A model generated the notes under the pieces. The model made no database searches. It worked only from the letters and a program-made list of their open reading frames with translations, and had not been told where the DNA came from. Shown in pieces: positions 1-12,224 of a stretch of 64,000 bases of DNA; the first letter of the stretch is position 1, and every line of letters begins with the position of its first letter. The position numbers and the translations under genes were made by a program. The stretch is from contig JANVAS020000203.1 in NCBI GenBank assembly GCA_027563935.2, forward strand, positions 9,548,001 through 9,612,000, written 5' to 3'. The DNA comes from Costus lasius (lineage: Eukaryota; Streptophyta; Magnoliopsida; Zingiberales; Costaceae).

Positions 1-2
1 GT

Positions 3-3000
3 TTGATCTCAATTGGAAAATATGAGCTTCCTGCAAATTTGATTCTTTTAGATATGCAAGACTATGATATCCTACTTGGTATGGATTGGCTTTCCTCTTA
101 TCATGCAACGGTATATTGCTATAGAAATGAGGTGACTTTTAATTTGCCAGATCAACCATCATTTCATTTTATGGGAATAGTACAAGAATCACATCCCCAT
201 CTCATATCTTTTCTGCATGGTCATCAATTACTTCAACAGGGTTGTGCAGGTTACTTAGCTTATATAAAGGATTGTCAACATAAAGAAATGAATATGAATG
301 AAATACCAGTGGTACAAGAGTTTCCCGATGTTTTTCCGAATGATATACTTGGTTGACCACTTGATAGAGAAATAGAATTTGGTATTGATCTCATACCTGG
401 TACAACACCCATATCTAAAGAACCTTATAGAATCCCACCATCAGAAATGGTAGAGCTAAAGAATCAACTACAAGAATTATTGGATAAAGGCTTCATCCAG
501 CCTAGTATTTTACCTTGGGGAGCACCAGTATTATTTGTAAAGAAGAAAGATGGAACATTGAGACTTTGTATTGATTATAGGGAGTTGAATCAGGTGACAA
601 TTAAGAATAAGTATCCCCTTCCCGGAATAAAAGATTTATTTGATCAATTATAGGGGGCACAAGTCTTTTCTAAAATTGATTTGAGGTCGGGCTACTACCA
701 ATTAAAGATTAAGAGGGATGACATTCCTAAGACTGCATTCAGAACTCGGTATGGCTATTATGATTTTTAGTAATGTCATTTGGTTTGACAAATGCTCCAA
801 CAGTATTTATGGCTTTAATGAACAGAGTTTTTCAACTTTTATTAGACATATGTGTTATTGGCATTATTGATGATATACTCATTTATTCAAGGAGTAATAA
901 TGAACATGAAGAACATTTGAGGAAGGTGCTGGGAATACTAAGAGAAGAGAAGTTGTATGCAAAATTTAGCAAATGTGAATTTTGGCTGAATCAAATTGAT
1001 TTCTTAGGACATGTAGTGTCAAAAGATGGCATTTATATGGATGCCAAGAAAGTGGAACCTATTGTACAATGGAAGCAACCAACAAATGTGGCAGAGATTA
1101 GAAGTTTCGTAGGCTTAGCAAGTTACTACAGAAGATTTATTGAAGGATTTTCAAAAATTTCAAGTCCTCTTACTAAATTGTCCAGGAAAGAAGTAAAGTT
1201 TGAATGTTATGAAGAATGTGAAATTGGTTTCCAAGAATTGAAGAAAAGGTTAACTAGTGCTCCAATTCTCAGAATTCGATGTGGTAATGATGGTTTTTTA
1301 GTTTATACCGATGCCTGTACTAAAGGTCTTGCTTGTGTTCTCATGCAAAAATGGGCAAGTAATTGCATATGTTTCAAGACAATTAAAAACTTATGAGCAG
1401 AATTATCCAACTCATGATTTAGAATTGGCAGCAATCATCTTTGCATTAAAGATATGGAGGCATTATTTATATGGACAAACATTTGAAATATACACTGATC
1501 ATAAAAGTTTGAAATATATATTTACTCAAAAGGAATTGAATATGAGGAAAATGAGTTGAATAGAATTGCTAAAGGATTATGATTGTACCATTCATTATCA
1601 AGCAAGGAAAGCAAATGTTATGGCTGATGCTCTTAGACGAAAATCAAGTGGTAAATTGGCAAATTTGATGGTAAAGCAATGGAACTTATTAGAAGAGTTT
1701 TGCAATCTTTTCATTGATGTAAAAATTCAAATTCCCAAGATGTTGCTTGCATCATTGAAAGTCTAATCTGATTTTCATCAACAAATACTAGAGAAGCAAT
1801 CAGAGGATCCAATGTTATCATCCATTAGAAGCAAAGTTGTGGAAGGTCAGATGCATGATTTCCAAATTACTCAAGATGGGATTTTGAAATTTCAACGTAG
1901 ACTATGTATTCCAAATGATCCAACTCTGAAGAATAAGATATTGGAAGAAGCACACAAATCTAAATATTCCTTACACCCAGGTGTTACCAAAATGAATAGG
2001 GACTTGAAATGTAATTACTAGTGGAATGGCATGAAGAAAGATATTGCAAATTATGTATCTAAATGTTTATCTTCCCAACTCATAAAAGCAGATCATCAAA
2101 AGCCAGGAGGACTATTGCAACCATTAGGGTTACCAGAATGGAAATGGGAAAGTGTTACTATGGATTTTGTTTCAGGTTTGCCAAGAACATCAAAGAAGTA
2201 TGATGCTATTTGGGTAATTGTTTATAGGTTAACTAAGTCAGCACACTTCTTGCCAATTAATATGACATATTCCCATGATAAGCTTGTAAAATTGTAAATT
2301 GATGAGATTGTAAGACTTCATGGAGTTACAAACAAAATTATATCAGATAGAGACCCTAGATTTCTTTCTAGATTATGGAAAAGACAACAAGAGGCATTGG
2401 GCACTAAACTGAAATCTAGCACTGCTTATCATCCTCAAACTAATGGACAATCTGAAAGAACAATTCAAACACTTGAGGACCTTCTTATAGCATATATCAT
2501 GGACTAGAAGGGTGAATGGGATGGTGACTTGTCCGTCATTGAGTTCACTTATAACAATAGTTTTCACTCAAGCATACAAATGGCACCTTATGAAGCTTTA
2601 TATGGGAGAAAATGTAGGACACCACTTTGTTGTGAAGAAGTTGGTAATAGAAAGATAGTGACCCTAGATGAAGTGCAAGAAACTACAAAAAAGATTCAAG
2701 TGATAAGACAAAAATTGAAAACTGCTCAAAGTCGCCAAAAAAGTTATGCTGATAATAGAAGAAGGGACATTCAATTCCAAGTTAGAGACCATGTATTTCT
2801 AAAGATATCTCCTTATAAAGAGTAATAAGATTTGGAAAGAAGGGAAAGTTAAACCCAAGATTTATCTGTCCTTTCGAGATACTTGAAAGAATTGGACTTG
2901 TTGCTTATAGGGTTGCACTTCCACCAGCCTTAACCAATGTTCATGATGTTTTCCATGTATCTTTATCGAGGAAGTATAATACAGATCCCTCTCACATTAT

Positions 3001-3180
3001 TGAGAACGAACCCTTAGAAATTGATAAAGATTTGTCATACTCTGAGTAGCCAAGATAAATTGTGGATAAAAAAGATAAGATTTTGAGAAATCGTGTTATT
3101 CCCTTGGTAAAGGTCATTTGGCAACATCATTCAATGGAAGAGGCAACATGGGAGTTGGAGGAAGAAATGAGGATAGTTTG
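3..3180 (+). pseudogene. Tekay-like pol remnant: protease, RT, RNase H, integrase, chromodomain
   Basis: The protease C-terminus (3-352) carries the block ILLGMDWLSSYHATV. RT lies at about 390-1000 with [24 protein letters not shown] and the catalytic box IIDDILIYS (usual FIDD). RNase H (about 1290-1640) keeps YTDACTKG and YTDHKSLKY. Integrase (about 1960-2820) keeps the three acidic positions in [17 protein letters not shown] and [11 protein letters not shown], but its zinc finger reads CLSSQ where CLTCQ is usual, so one cysteine is lost. The chromodomain is at about 3045-3180 (IPLVKVIWQHHS, EEATWELEEEM). In-frame stops at 353-355 and 651-653, a break near 768, and further stops near 1557, 2019, 2295 and 2505 rule out a working polyprotein. 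Confidence 0.85.
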
Positions 3181-4665
3181 ACCTACTTGTGTGGTTTTAC
3201 ATATAACTTCTAATATGCAACTCGGTTTTGACTCATTCTTGTTTTAAATAAAAGGAGATTCAAATAGCTTTCCAATGGATCATACATTGTATATGTTTGA
3301 TTTGCTTCATACCCATAAACTGATTGCATTATCTAGGTCAATGCCCTAGAATTTATGAAAATGGGACAGTTTAACTCTTTGCTACTTTAACCCTGATATC
3401 TTTTTATGTACTTTGTCAAATGGAATCAAACTAATTTTATTAGAAAGCAAACTAAAATATGGTATCAATGAATCCCAATTTGTATGGTTTTATGCAGTTT
3501 ATCCTTCTGATTATTGGTTCATGCATGGGCATGGTCATTGTAAACCTTTGGTACTTTTAGCCATGATCATGTTGTAAGGGCATTTGATTGGACTGCAACA
3601 ATGTGTCGCTAACTTTGCTTCTATCATGACCTAGTTGTCTTTTGTCCCTTACAACTTGAGTGGGAAAATGATTTGATCCCATTTATGGGAATTAAGTGAT
3701 GGATGTGGAGCTAAGTGCTACATGGAGCAAAGTTCCACATTAGAAATAATGGGGGCCACCTCTTGAGTCCATGGGAGCCACCTCTAGAGTCCCTCCATTC
3801 ACATTTGACTGGGCCATGATGAGCCTTCACCGGCTTTTGCTTTGTGGGCTTTCCCAGACGTGGGTTAGTCTTGCTTCCAAACATGGAGGTCTTTGTTTTG
3901 CTTTGTTTCCACTACTCTGTGTATGATACATTGATATTGATATTCATGAGTTAATAATGTTATCACTAGTTCCTTTGTGACATGTTGGTACTCATGGGAT
4001 GAGTACATCTTTTGTGTCCATAATGATTTTGATAGTCATTAGTTAGACATACTAATTTATCATGATTTATTTGGGTTCTTGATATCATCATTATGCTCTA
4101 TGTATAGGTTGTCATTATGGTATAAGTTTTAGATATCCATTTGAAAATTTCCATGTTGATGATTCTCTTTTGCATATTATATGACTTGTTAAAACAAAAG
4201 TAATGAAAAATGTATTTTGTTGCATGGGCAAAGTAGATCTTGTTGAGTTTTATCGCTCACTCTTTTGGCTTTATATAATACAGGTTAGCTATGGTTGCTT
4301 TTCTTTGGGGGCAATGAAGGAGGTGTTGAGAGGAAATTTTGCTAAAATGCTCTTGTTTAGTTGATGTAGTAATCTAAAGCATAACATGATATGCTCATAT
4401 ATGTATATCTTTTGTGTATAGAAGATGTATGCGCAATTTTGGATATAATATCACATTGTACTTATGACCTAAATGTATAAATGAAGTTTGATGTTGACTC
4501 TATCTTTGTGGTTGGTAGATGATTAACGATTTGATTACATGAATTGTATTCACCTAGGACTATGTTAACAAAGTTGTTCTTAAATTTTGTTTGATTTGAT
4601 TTTAGATCTTGGGAATTTCGTGTTACACATAAAAGATAATAAATCTTATTCCTAGGGGTGTGACA
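3181..4665 (+). repeat. 3' untranslated region and 3' LTR of the Tekay-like element
   Basis: No coding sequence is supported here. The LTR end at 4665 is supported by the CCTAGGGGTGTGACA terminus. The LTR start could not be fixed: no clear polypurine tract followed by TG stands out, although a purine-rich stretch lies near 3659-3672. A TATA-like TATATAA sits at 4272-4278, a plausible LTR promoter position. Confidence 0.55.
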
Positions 4666-4678
4666 TCTAAAATCCACT

Positions 4679-4989
4679 ATGATTCTTTACTAGGGACAAG
4701 AACAGCGACTAGATAAAATCTATCTCTTAAGGACATTGTCTATGCAAATGTACATATGCAGCAGATGTATAGGGTGCATAAGAACGACTATGCCCAGATA
4801 TGTCAACTATCAAATGTAGATATGACACACATCCCATCGGACCATCCATAAGCCCTAGGGCATAAACATCAACAATCTCCCACTTGCACCATAGCTATGC
4901 TTGTTAAGTAACCTCAATGCCATATACTACGCGCGACCTACCATGCTTCTACTATGCCAGAGCATCGGTCAATGGGCCTACTATGTTAG
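4679..4989 (-). mobile_element. Remnant of an old copia-like LTR and adjoining RNase H end
   Basis: Up to about 4882 the sequence ends ..GCATAAACATCAACA followed by ATCTCCCACTTGCACC. On the minus strand this is a polypurine tract followed by an LTR start, the same arrangement as the intact copia elements at 8317 and 46858. The following bases (to about 4989) are a degraded match to the 3' end of their RNase H frame. The stretch 4700-4880 is repeated, diverged, at 26780-26984. No open frame remains. Confidence 0.55.
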
Positions 4990-5411
4990 CGTCAAAATCT
5001 GCTATGTCCCCAGTCAAGCATGAATAAATATATTAAATATATATTGCCAAATTGGTCAAGCATGAATAAAATATTGGATTAAATTCGCTTAACCCCAAAT
5101 TAGCAAATATATTAATTCTTTTAAACATATAGGCGCCTATTTATATTTTATAATTAATTTTAAAAATATATTTAATGTAAAATGTGCCTAGGCCAATAAA
5201 TTAGCCAAGAGAAAAATTCTATTGCTAATTAATAATTTTATTTATTGATGTGACTTAAGTGCCAAGTCCAAACTTGCACAAAGACCCTTATTTGACTCAT
5301 TTTGATAACATACGTCAACATAGGTCAAACGTAGTCCACTTGAAGTGAACTAATGGTTAAACATGAACTAAATAAAGTCTCATTTCTGTAGAAGAAATAT
5401 CAAAGCATTAG
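4990..5411. other. AT-rich non-coding stretch before Athila B
   Basis: No gene, LTR or RNA gene is recognised. The stretch is AT-rich and contains two copies of GTCAAGCATGAATAAA near 5000 and 5058. It ends in ATTAG (5407-5411) directly before the LTR of element B; no matching duplication is present on the far side because B's 3' end is truncated. Confidence 0.4.
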
Positions 5412-6289
5412 TGATGACACCAAAATATGTAGCATATTTTGCATCATTTTAGATACCTTTTCAAGCTAAATTGAGGATCTTTTACTTGTTTCCATGCTAA
5501 ACCCATCAAATATTGCAAAGTCTACTTCTATTTTGGTTTTTCATGTTTTTCAGGCAAAAAGATGCTATTTTAGGCGTTTTCAAGCAAAATCAAATACATG
5601 GAAGAGTTCTCATCATCAAGAAGAAGGCACCCAAGAAATTTCACACAAATCGAGGTAAAGAACTAAAAAAAATGGTAGGGCCGTAAAGGATTTTACGGTA
5701 CCGTATTTTTCACACCTACCGTATTATCGAGATCACGGCCGTATTTTGGTGATTTTCCAAACAGAAGGTTTTCGCGAAAATACGGTACCGTCGTAAGAAT
5801 TTACACGGCAGTATTTTGGGGTGCTTTCAGAAAAGAAACCTTAACCAATTTTATGGCACTACCGTAAACCAGTTTACGGGCCGTATTTTCCAGATGTCTT
5901 CAGAACAGAAAGTTGCCCTGAAATTACGGCACTGCCGTAAACATTTACACGGGCCTTATTTCTAGACGAATTCGACCAGAGAGTTCAGCCGATTTTATGG
6001 CACTACCGTAAACCAAATTACGGTGCCGTATGTTTCAGCAATTTCAGAACAGAATGATCGATGGATTTTACGGTAGTGTCGTAAGATATTACACTGCCGT
6101 ATTTTAGTTTTTGAACGTGATTCCCAGGTGAATTTCAATGCCCGATTTTTGCGGAGATGATTGCGAATGATCCAGAAGTTTATATTCGATGCCATAAGAA
6201 GCAAAAGGGGAGCTTTTCATGAGAGGATTATAGAGAGACAAAAGGCCCCAATTTTGATTGACCGTGGAGGGAGAAATCACGATCCACGC
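5412..6289 (+). repeat. Athila B 5' LTR, first part
   Basis: This part runs from the LTR start to the solo-LTR insertion, and aligns with 24750-25627 of the 3' LTR. The two LTRs differ by scattered substitutions, for example TAGCATATTT against TAGTATATTT just after the start, indicating an older insertion than the copia elements. It holds the palindrome array listed separately. The last bases GATCCACGC end in CACGC, the target duplicated by solo LTR S. Confidence 0.85.
5690..6115 (+). repeat. Array of TACGG palindromes in Athila B 5' LTR
   Basis: Perfect palindromes include TACGGTACCGTA at 5694-5705 and TTACGGCACTGCCGTAA at 5924-5940. Between and after them are many one- or two-mismatch versions, each followed by TATTTT or TTTC and spaced roughly 60-80 bases. 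The array lies 280-700 bases from the LTR start, presumably U3. Function unknown; it could bind a dimeric DNA-binding protein or form RNA hairpins. Confidence 0.8.
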
Positions 6290-6609
6290 TGTTGGTGCAT
6301 ATGCCCTGGGACCTAGTTTTGGTCAACTTATGTACTACTTGACATTGATATTTATATATCATTCTGGCATTGTCGTTATCATTGTTTGACTACACCTGCG
6401 ATTGTGTACTTACATGATAATGTCCCTGGAGACAGATTGGATCTGTGCTCGAATATTGTCCCCAGTCAATGTACCTGAGTAGATATGGGACAGCTCTGGT
6501 ACTTGAGAGACTGGTACGTGGGCTGGTTAGGCACGTGGTGCTAACGCAGACACATGGGTATATCATTGGGGATATACTGGATAGACCCGCTATGAGGCTA
6601 TGACTTGGT

Positions 6610-8317
6610 TGTAAGAAACCCTTATTTAAGGGGGTGAAACCCTAAACATGCGCATCTAGCATGTATCACGGAAAGAGGGTTTCTAAAAGATCGTATATGA
6701 CAACCATATGATCAACTTGAAGCTATGAGTTTAGATCTATACCATAGCCATAGATTGGAGGTCGGCTTGGAAGAAGAGAGCAACTTTGATCTCCTCCAAA
6801 AGTTCACACACAAAGGCGATGAAGACTCCCAACTTGCGCACCTCTTGTGCTAGCAAAAGTGCCAAGATGTCAATGATCGAGTGTAGGGAAGAGATGAAGA
6901 CTTCCTTTTGCTTGGCTGGTTCCTCCTCTTCTCGTCAACACCCTCACTTGCTCGAGAGCAAAAATCGTTTCCACCAAGCAACAAGAGAGAGGTGTAACCG
7001 AAAAACATTAGGGAGACTTCAAGCCATGAACGCATATGCGTTTTCATTTTGGAACTTTCCAAAAATGGCAACCATTAAGAGTATGCGTTCATGCGTTCAT
7101 GTCTCCATGAACCAAACGCAACTCCTTCTCCCTCTTGAACCATGCGCTCAACCCATGAGCCGGTTCAATACCCTTGGTTCAATAGCGAAACCAAATCAGC
7201 CCAAGCATTAAGTCTAGATCAAATTAGACCCCAAAGTCCAAGATCTGACCATTCATCATCTGACGCTTCTGATCGCATCGATCTAGCATCATCTCTCTCG
7301 ATCGAAGCTTACCGATCTAAAGCCCTAATCAATCAAACATGATCAGACCAGATCTCACTTACAATCAGAGATTAAATCCCTTTAAACTGAACCGAAACAA
7401 TTCAGTCCACACGATCTGACTTAAGCAAGCCATATCACCAAATTGTGCGACCCTAAGGGTTTCCTTTAAATGTCGGTAACGATAACTTTCGTTATCACGA
7501 TCAGTGAGGGGTATCTAGCAACACATCACTGTCTCCCGATATAAAGGAAAGAGTCTTCCAAGACTACACCCAAACCATAGCACAAGTGTGAATCAAACTC
7601 ACGAGGCATGCATGTTTCCTTTGCCACTGGATGTTCTTATTGGACAAGCATGTCAAGCCTGTAACTCCAATACGATGAGCATGATTAGATCAGATGAACA
7701 CAGTCATCTGGGTATGGCCATACACTATCTCAATCTTCTCATACAGGGGGGGCCCTTTAGAACATCACACTCCTTAAACAAGGAGACGGCAATCCTTTAT
7801 CTATCACAAGTGCCCTAACCTGACTCAAGCTCACCATCCAAGATAGTCTATAACCATTATTTTTCAAATGATATTGAACTACCTCAAAACAATGACAATC
7901 ATCATTTAGAAACACAAGTGATCTCAAGTCAAAGGACATGTGCCACTTGCTGCTTACGAGGATCATTCACATTGTGACAAGCAATGGAATATCCCAGTAG
8001 GGTCTGTCCAGTACATCCAATGTACCCATGAGTCTACATCTTATTCCATGCTCGAAGCATCCTATAAGATTAGCACACATATTAGTCTCAATCATATCAA
8101 GGCTGTCTCAGGTTCACCAAGATATCTCGACTAAGGACATATAGCCTGTCAGCCTAGCTGAACAGCTTTGAGACATTATTCAGAAGTACACTTATTACAG
8201 CAGACAAGGTAACAACCTGAATAATAACCATGCCTTTATAAACACAAGAGTTTATTACATGATACTTATTACAATCCCAAAGGCCTCAAACATTAGCCTT
8301 AAGGGCATACCCCAACA
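6610..8317 (-). repeat. copia-1 3' LTR
   Basis: On the minus strand it starts TGTTGGGGTATGCCC at 8317 and ends GGGTTTCTTACA at 6610. The start half is shared with all other copia LTRs in the window, while the last tens of bases are unlike theirs. A TTTATAAAGG motif (minus strand, near 8232-8241) is a possible TATA box. Open frames inside it, such as 6786-7211, recur only because the LTR recurs and are not genes. Confidence 0.95.
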
Positions 8318-8335
8318 ATCTCCCACTTGCACTTA
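8318..8335 (-). other. copia-1 polypurine tract
   Basis: Minus strand AAGTGCAAGTGGGAGAT lies directly before the 3' LTR and just after the gag-pol stop. The same tract is found at copia-2 and copia-4. Confidence 0.8.
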
Positions 8336-8337
8336 AT

Positions 8338-11300
8338 CTAATGGTTGAGAAATCTCAAACCCATATTATTACAGTGCTGCTCATGCTTCTGCTGCGCCAG
8401 AGGCTTGGTAAGCGGGTCTGCCAGATTGTCATCTGTATGAACCTTGCATATTTTGATCTCGCCTCGATCAATGATCTCCCGGATCAAGTGAAACCGTCTC
8501 TGTATGTGCTTGGACTTCTGGTGCGACCGTGGTTCCTTTGCTTGTGCGATTGCTCCAGTGTTATCACAGAAGATAACCAAAGGATCAGCACTCGAAGGAA
8601 CGACACCAAGTTCTCTCACGAACTTACGAATCCACACTGCCTCCTTGGATGCTTCCGAGGCTGCAACATACTCGGCTTCTGTTGTGGAATCAGCAATAGT
8701 TGACTGTTTGAAACTCTTCCACACCACTGCTCCACCATTCAAGCTAAAAACATAGCCTGATTGCGATCGGAAATCATCCTGGTCCGACTGGAACGAAGCG
8801 TCAGTATATCCCTCTATACTGAGTTCTTCCTGACCACCATATATCAAGAACATATCTTTGGTCCTCCGCAGATATTTTATAATGTTCTTGACTGCAATCC
8901 AGTGCGCCAAACCTGGATTACTTTGGAATCGACTGGTCACGCTTAACCCGTAAGCGACGTCTGGGCGAGTACACAACATCGCATACATAATGGACCCAAT
9001 AGCCGAAGCATAAGGCGTATTGTCCATTTCATCTTTCTCAGTCTGTGTTTGTGGACACTGACTCTTCGAAAGATTCAGACCATGTCTGACTGGAAGATAT
9101 CCACGTTTAGAATTCTCTAAATGGAATCTCTCCAGGACCTTATCGATGTAAGTACTCTGGCACAGCCCGAGAAGCCTCTTAGATCTATCCCGGTAGATCT
9201 TCACACCTAACACATAGGCTGCTTCTCCTAGATCTTTCATCTGGAAACATTTTCCTAACCATGCTTTAACAGCATGCAGTTCAGGAATATCATTTCCAAT
9301 GATCAAGATATCATCGACGTAGAGGATTAGGAATGTAATTACGCTCCCACTAAACCTCTTATAAAAACACACGGGTCATCCTCGTTCTTGATGAAACCAA
9401 ACTCAGAGATTGATTCATCAAAACGAATATTCCAGCTCCTAGATGCTTGTTTCAATCCATAAATGGATTTCTTTAACTTGCATATTTTATTACGATCTGC
9501 TGGATTAGTGAAACCCTCAGGTTGTGTCATATACACATCCTCATCTAGATTTCCATTAAGGAAAGCTGTTTTCACATCCATCTGCCAGATCTCATAATCA
9601 TAATATGCTGCTATCGCGAAAAGAATCCAAATAGACTTGAACATAGCTACAGGTGAGAAAGTTTCATCATAATCTATCCCGTAGATTTGTTTGAAACCTT
9701 TCGCAACTAGCCTGCCTTTATAGGTAACCACGTTACCATCCATGTCAATCTTCTTCTTGAAGATCCATTTACAGCCTATAGGGATTACTCCCGGAGGCGG
9801 ATCAACCAAATCCCAGACTTGGTTATCTGACATGGAGTCCATCTCGGCTCGCATAGCATCAAGCCATCTAGCTGACTCCGGTCCACTGACCGCATCCGCA
9901 TAAGTTAGGGGTTCATCATTATCAATGATGTAGACTCCGTCATAGCGCTCAGGCTGTCGACGGATCCTTCCCGATCTTCGCGGTTCCCGTGTTATCTGAG
10001 CCTCAGGTTGTTCAATAACCTGATCTACCGGCTCAGGCTCATCCAACTGTGCTTGACTACTTTGTCCTTCCTCTGGATTTTCATCCAGCTTTATTTCTCT
10101 CCCACTGGCCTCTTGCAGAAGAAACTCCTTCTCAAGGAATATGGCCGTCCGAGCAACAAAAACTTTGTTCTCCTTGGGATCGTAGAAATAATAACCCTTA
10201 GTTTCCTTAGGGTAACCGACAAAGATGCATTTGTCTGATCTGCTCTCTAGTTTCCCAGAGGCGAGCTTTTTGACATAAGCCTCGCAACCCCAGATCCTGA
10301 TAAATGTCAAGCTTGGCTATTTCCCATACCATAATTCATATGGCGTCATTGAAACTGCCTTAGATGGCACTCGGTTTAGTACCTTTGCAGCTGTTTCCAG
10401 TGCAAAACCCCAAAAGGAGTATGGAAGAGTGGCCTGACTCATCATAGAACGAACCATATCAAGTAACGTTCTATTTCTCCTCTCGGACACACCATTCCAT
10501 TGCGGTGTTCCTGGCGGAGTGAGCTGTGAGATAATCCCACACTCCTTCAGATAGTCAGTAAATGCATGACTTAGGTATTCTCCACCTCGATCTGAGCGAA
10601 GTGCCTTGATATTTCGGCCTAGCTGATTTTGTACTTCATTCTTGAACTCTTTGAACTTGTCAAAAGATTCACTTTTATGTCTCATCAGATAGACATACCC
10701 ATACCTACTGAAATCATCAGTAAAGGTAATGAAGTACTGATAGCCACCTCTGGCATGTTTACTAAATGGCCCACACACATCACTGTGTATAAGGTCAAGT
10801 AAACCTGAAGCCCTTTGACCTTTCTTAGAAAAAGGTGACTTCGTCATTTTACCCATTAAACAAGCTTTGCATGTATCAATCTCCTTATAGGAGAATGATC
10901 CCAGCAGTCCATGATCATGCAACCGCTTAATGCGCTTCTCGTTTATATGGCCTAAACGACTATGCCATAGCAAGGTGCTGTCATCAGCATACTTGGCTTT
11001 CTTATTATCAATGTTTTGTATAGAATATTCCATGTCCAACATGAATAACCCATTGTTGATTGAACCAGTTGCATACACAATATTATCATAAGATAAAACA
11101 CACTTTGAAATTTTGCATTCAAAGGCAAATCCTTTCCTGACAAGAGCAGGAATAGAGATAATATTCTTCGTAATACTGGGTACAAAATAACAATTGTTTA
11201 ATTCTAATACAATGCCAGATGGTAAAGAAATGAAATAGTCTCCTACAGCAACAGCAGCAACCCGTGCCCCGTTTCCAACTCGTAGGTCTACCTCATGCTG

Positions 11301-12224
11301 TCCCACCTGTCTTCTTCTCTTGAGTTCCTGTACATTTGAACAAATGTGAACTCCACATGCAGTGTCCAACACCCATGAAATAGAAGAAGAAGATAACATG
11401 ACCTCAGTCACATATATACCTGAGCCAGAAGCGATGCTTCCCCTCTTATCTCCTTGGAGCGCTTTACAGTCCTTTTTCCAGTGACCCAGCTGGCCACAGT
11501 GGAAACACCTGTTATCCTTCGACCGCTTCACCTTCTGTTTCAGAGCCTTGCTGTAATTCTTGACAGGGGCCTTGCCCTTCTTCCCCTTCTTCTTGTTCCT
11601 AGAAGGAACCATCAAGACAGAGGTTGAAGGCTTACCCTTCAGAGTTTCCTCAGTTGTCAAGAGCATATTCAGCAGCTCTGCCGGCGTGCAATCGATTTTG
11701 TTCATATTAAAATTAATGATGAACGCATCGAAAGAGGGCGGGAGAGACTGCAGAATAATATCAACAGCAAGCTCCTGGTTGACGGTATGCCCCAGTTTCT
11801 CCAGAGCCTCCTTGTGCCCAATCATCTTGAGCACGTGAGCTCCCACTGGGCTCCCCTCAGCCAGTTTGCTCTGAAAGAAGAGCTTTGTCAGATTATAGCG
11901 TTCTGTCCTCGCCTGTGCAGCATACAGCATCTTGAGGTTCGCTATAATCTCTATAGCCGACATATCCTCATGCTGACGCTGCAGCGGTGGCGTCATAGAC
12001 GCAAGCATCAGGCAAGCGACATCAATGCTATCATTGACGTGCTTTTCATAGGCATCCCGAACCGCCCTTGCGGCGTTCGGAGCGGGCTGCGGCGGTATCG
12101 CCGTCTCGAGGACATACAGTTTCCTCTCTGCCTTAAGAACGATCTTAAGGTGTCCGAACCAGTCAGAGAAGTTCGGCCCAGCAAACTTCTCCCTTTCCAG
12201 TAGGGATCGCACATTGAAGCTCAT
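8338..12224 (-). pseudogene. copia-1 gag-pol, two inactivating lesions
   Basis: The frame starts at ATG 12224 and is homologous throughout to the intact 1293-residue frame of copia-2, differing at only a few percent of residues. Gag, CCHC knuckle (CFHCGQLGHWKKDC), protease (WVLDTACG) and integrase are open to a TAG at 10319-10317, where copia-2 has CAG (Gln) in WYGKQPSL. The rest of integrase and RT then reads to about 9365, where two extra bases near the codons after DDPCV shift the frame. The final part (YVDDILIIG, RNase H) ends at 8338. A single C-to-T change and a 2-bp insertion are the only breaks seen, in keeping with the near-identical LTRs. Its recent movement may have relied on proteins from an intact relative, or the lesions came after insertion. 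Confidence 0.92.

Larger units (their letters stand above)
1..4665 (+). mobile_element. Decayed Ty3/gypsy chromovirus (Tekay/Del-like), 5' part outside window
   Basis: The window opens inside the protease region of a gypsy element. Order of domains is protease, RT, RNase H, integrase, chromodomain, the Ty3/gypsy order, and the C-terminal chromodomain places it with chromoviruses, most like Tekay/Del. The 3' end is taken at the TGTGACA around 4659-4665; an oppositely oriented LTR at 60423 starts TGTCACATCC, the matching terminus. The 5' LTR and gag are off the left edge, so no target duplication can be checked. Many stops and frameshifts make it an old, dead copy. Confidence 0.85.

Noticed and set aside
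6786..7211. 141-codon frame, repeated at 14274-14699
   Set aside because: Lies inside the two copia-1 LTRs on the strand opposite to the element; it recurs only because the LTR does, and shows no domain.
11560..12203. Plus-strand frames opposite copia gag (also at 50096-50374)
   Set aside because: Antisense shadows of the minus-strand Gag frame; they keep no known motif.
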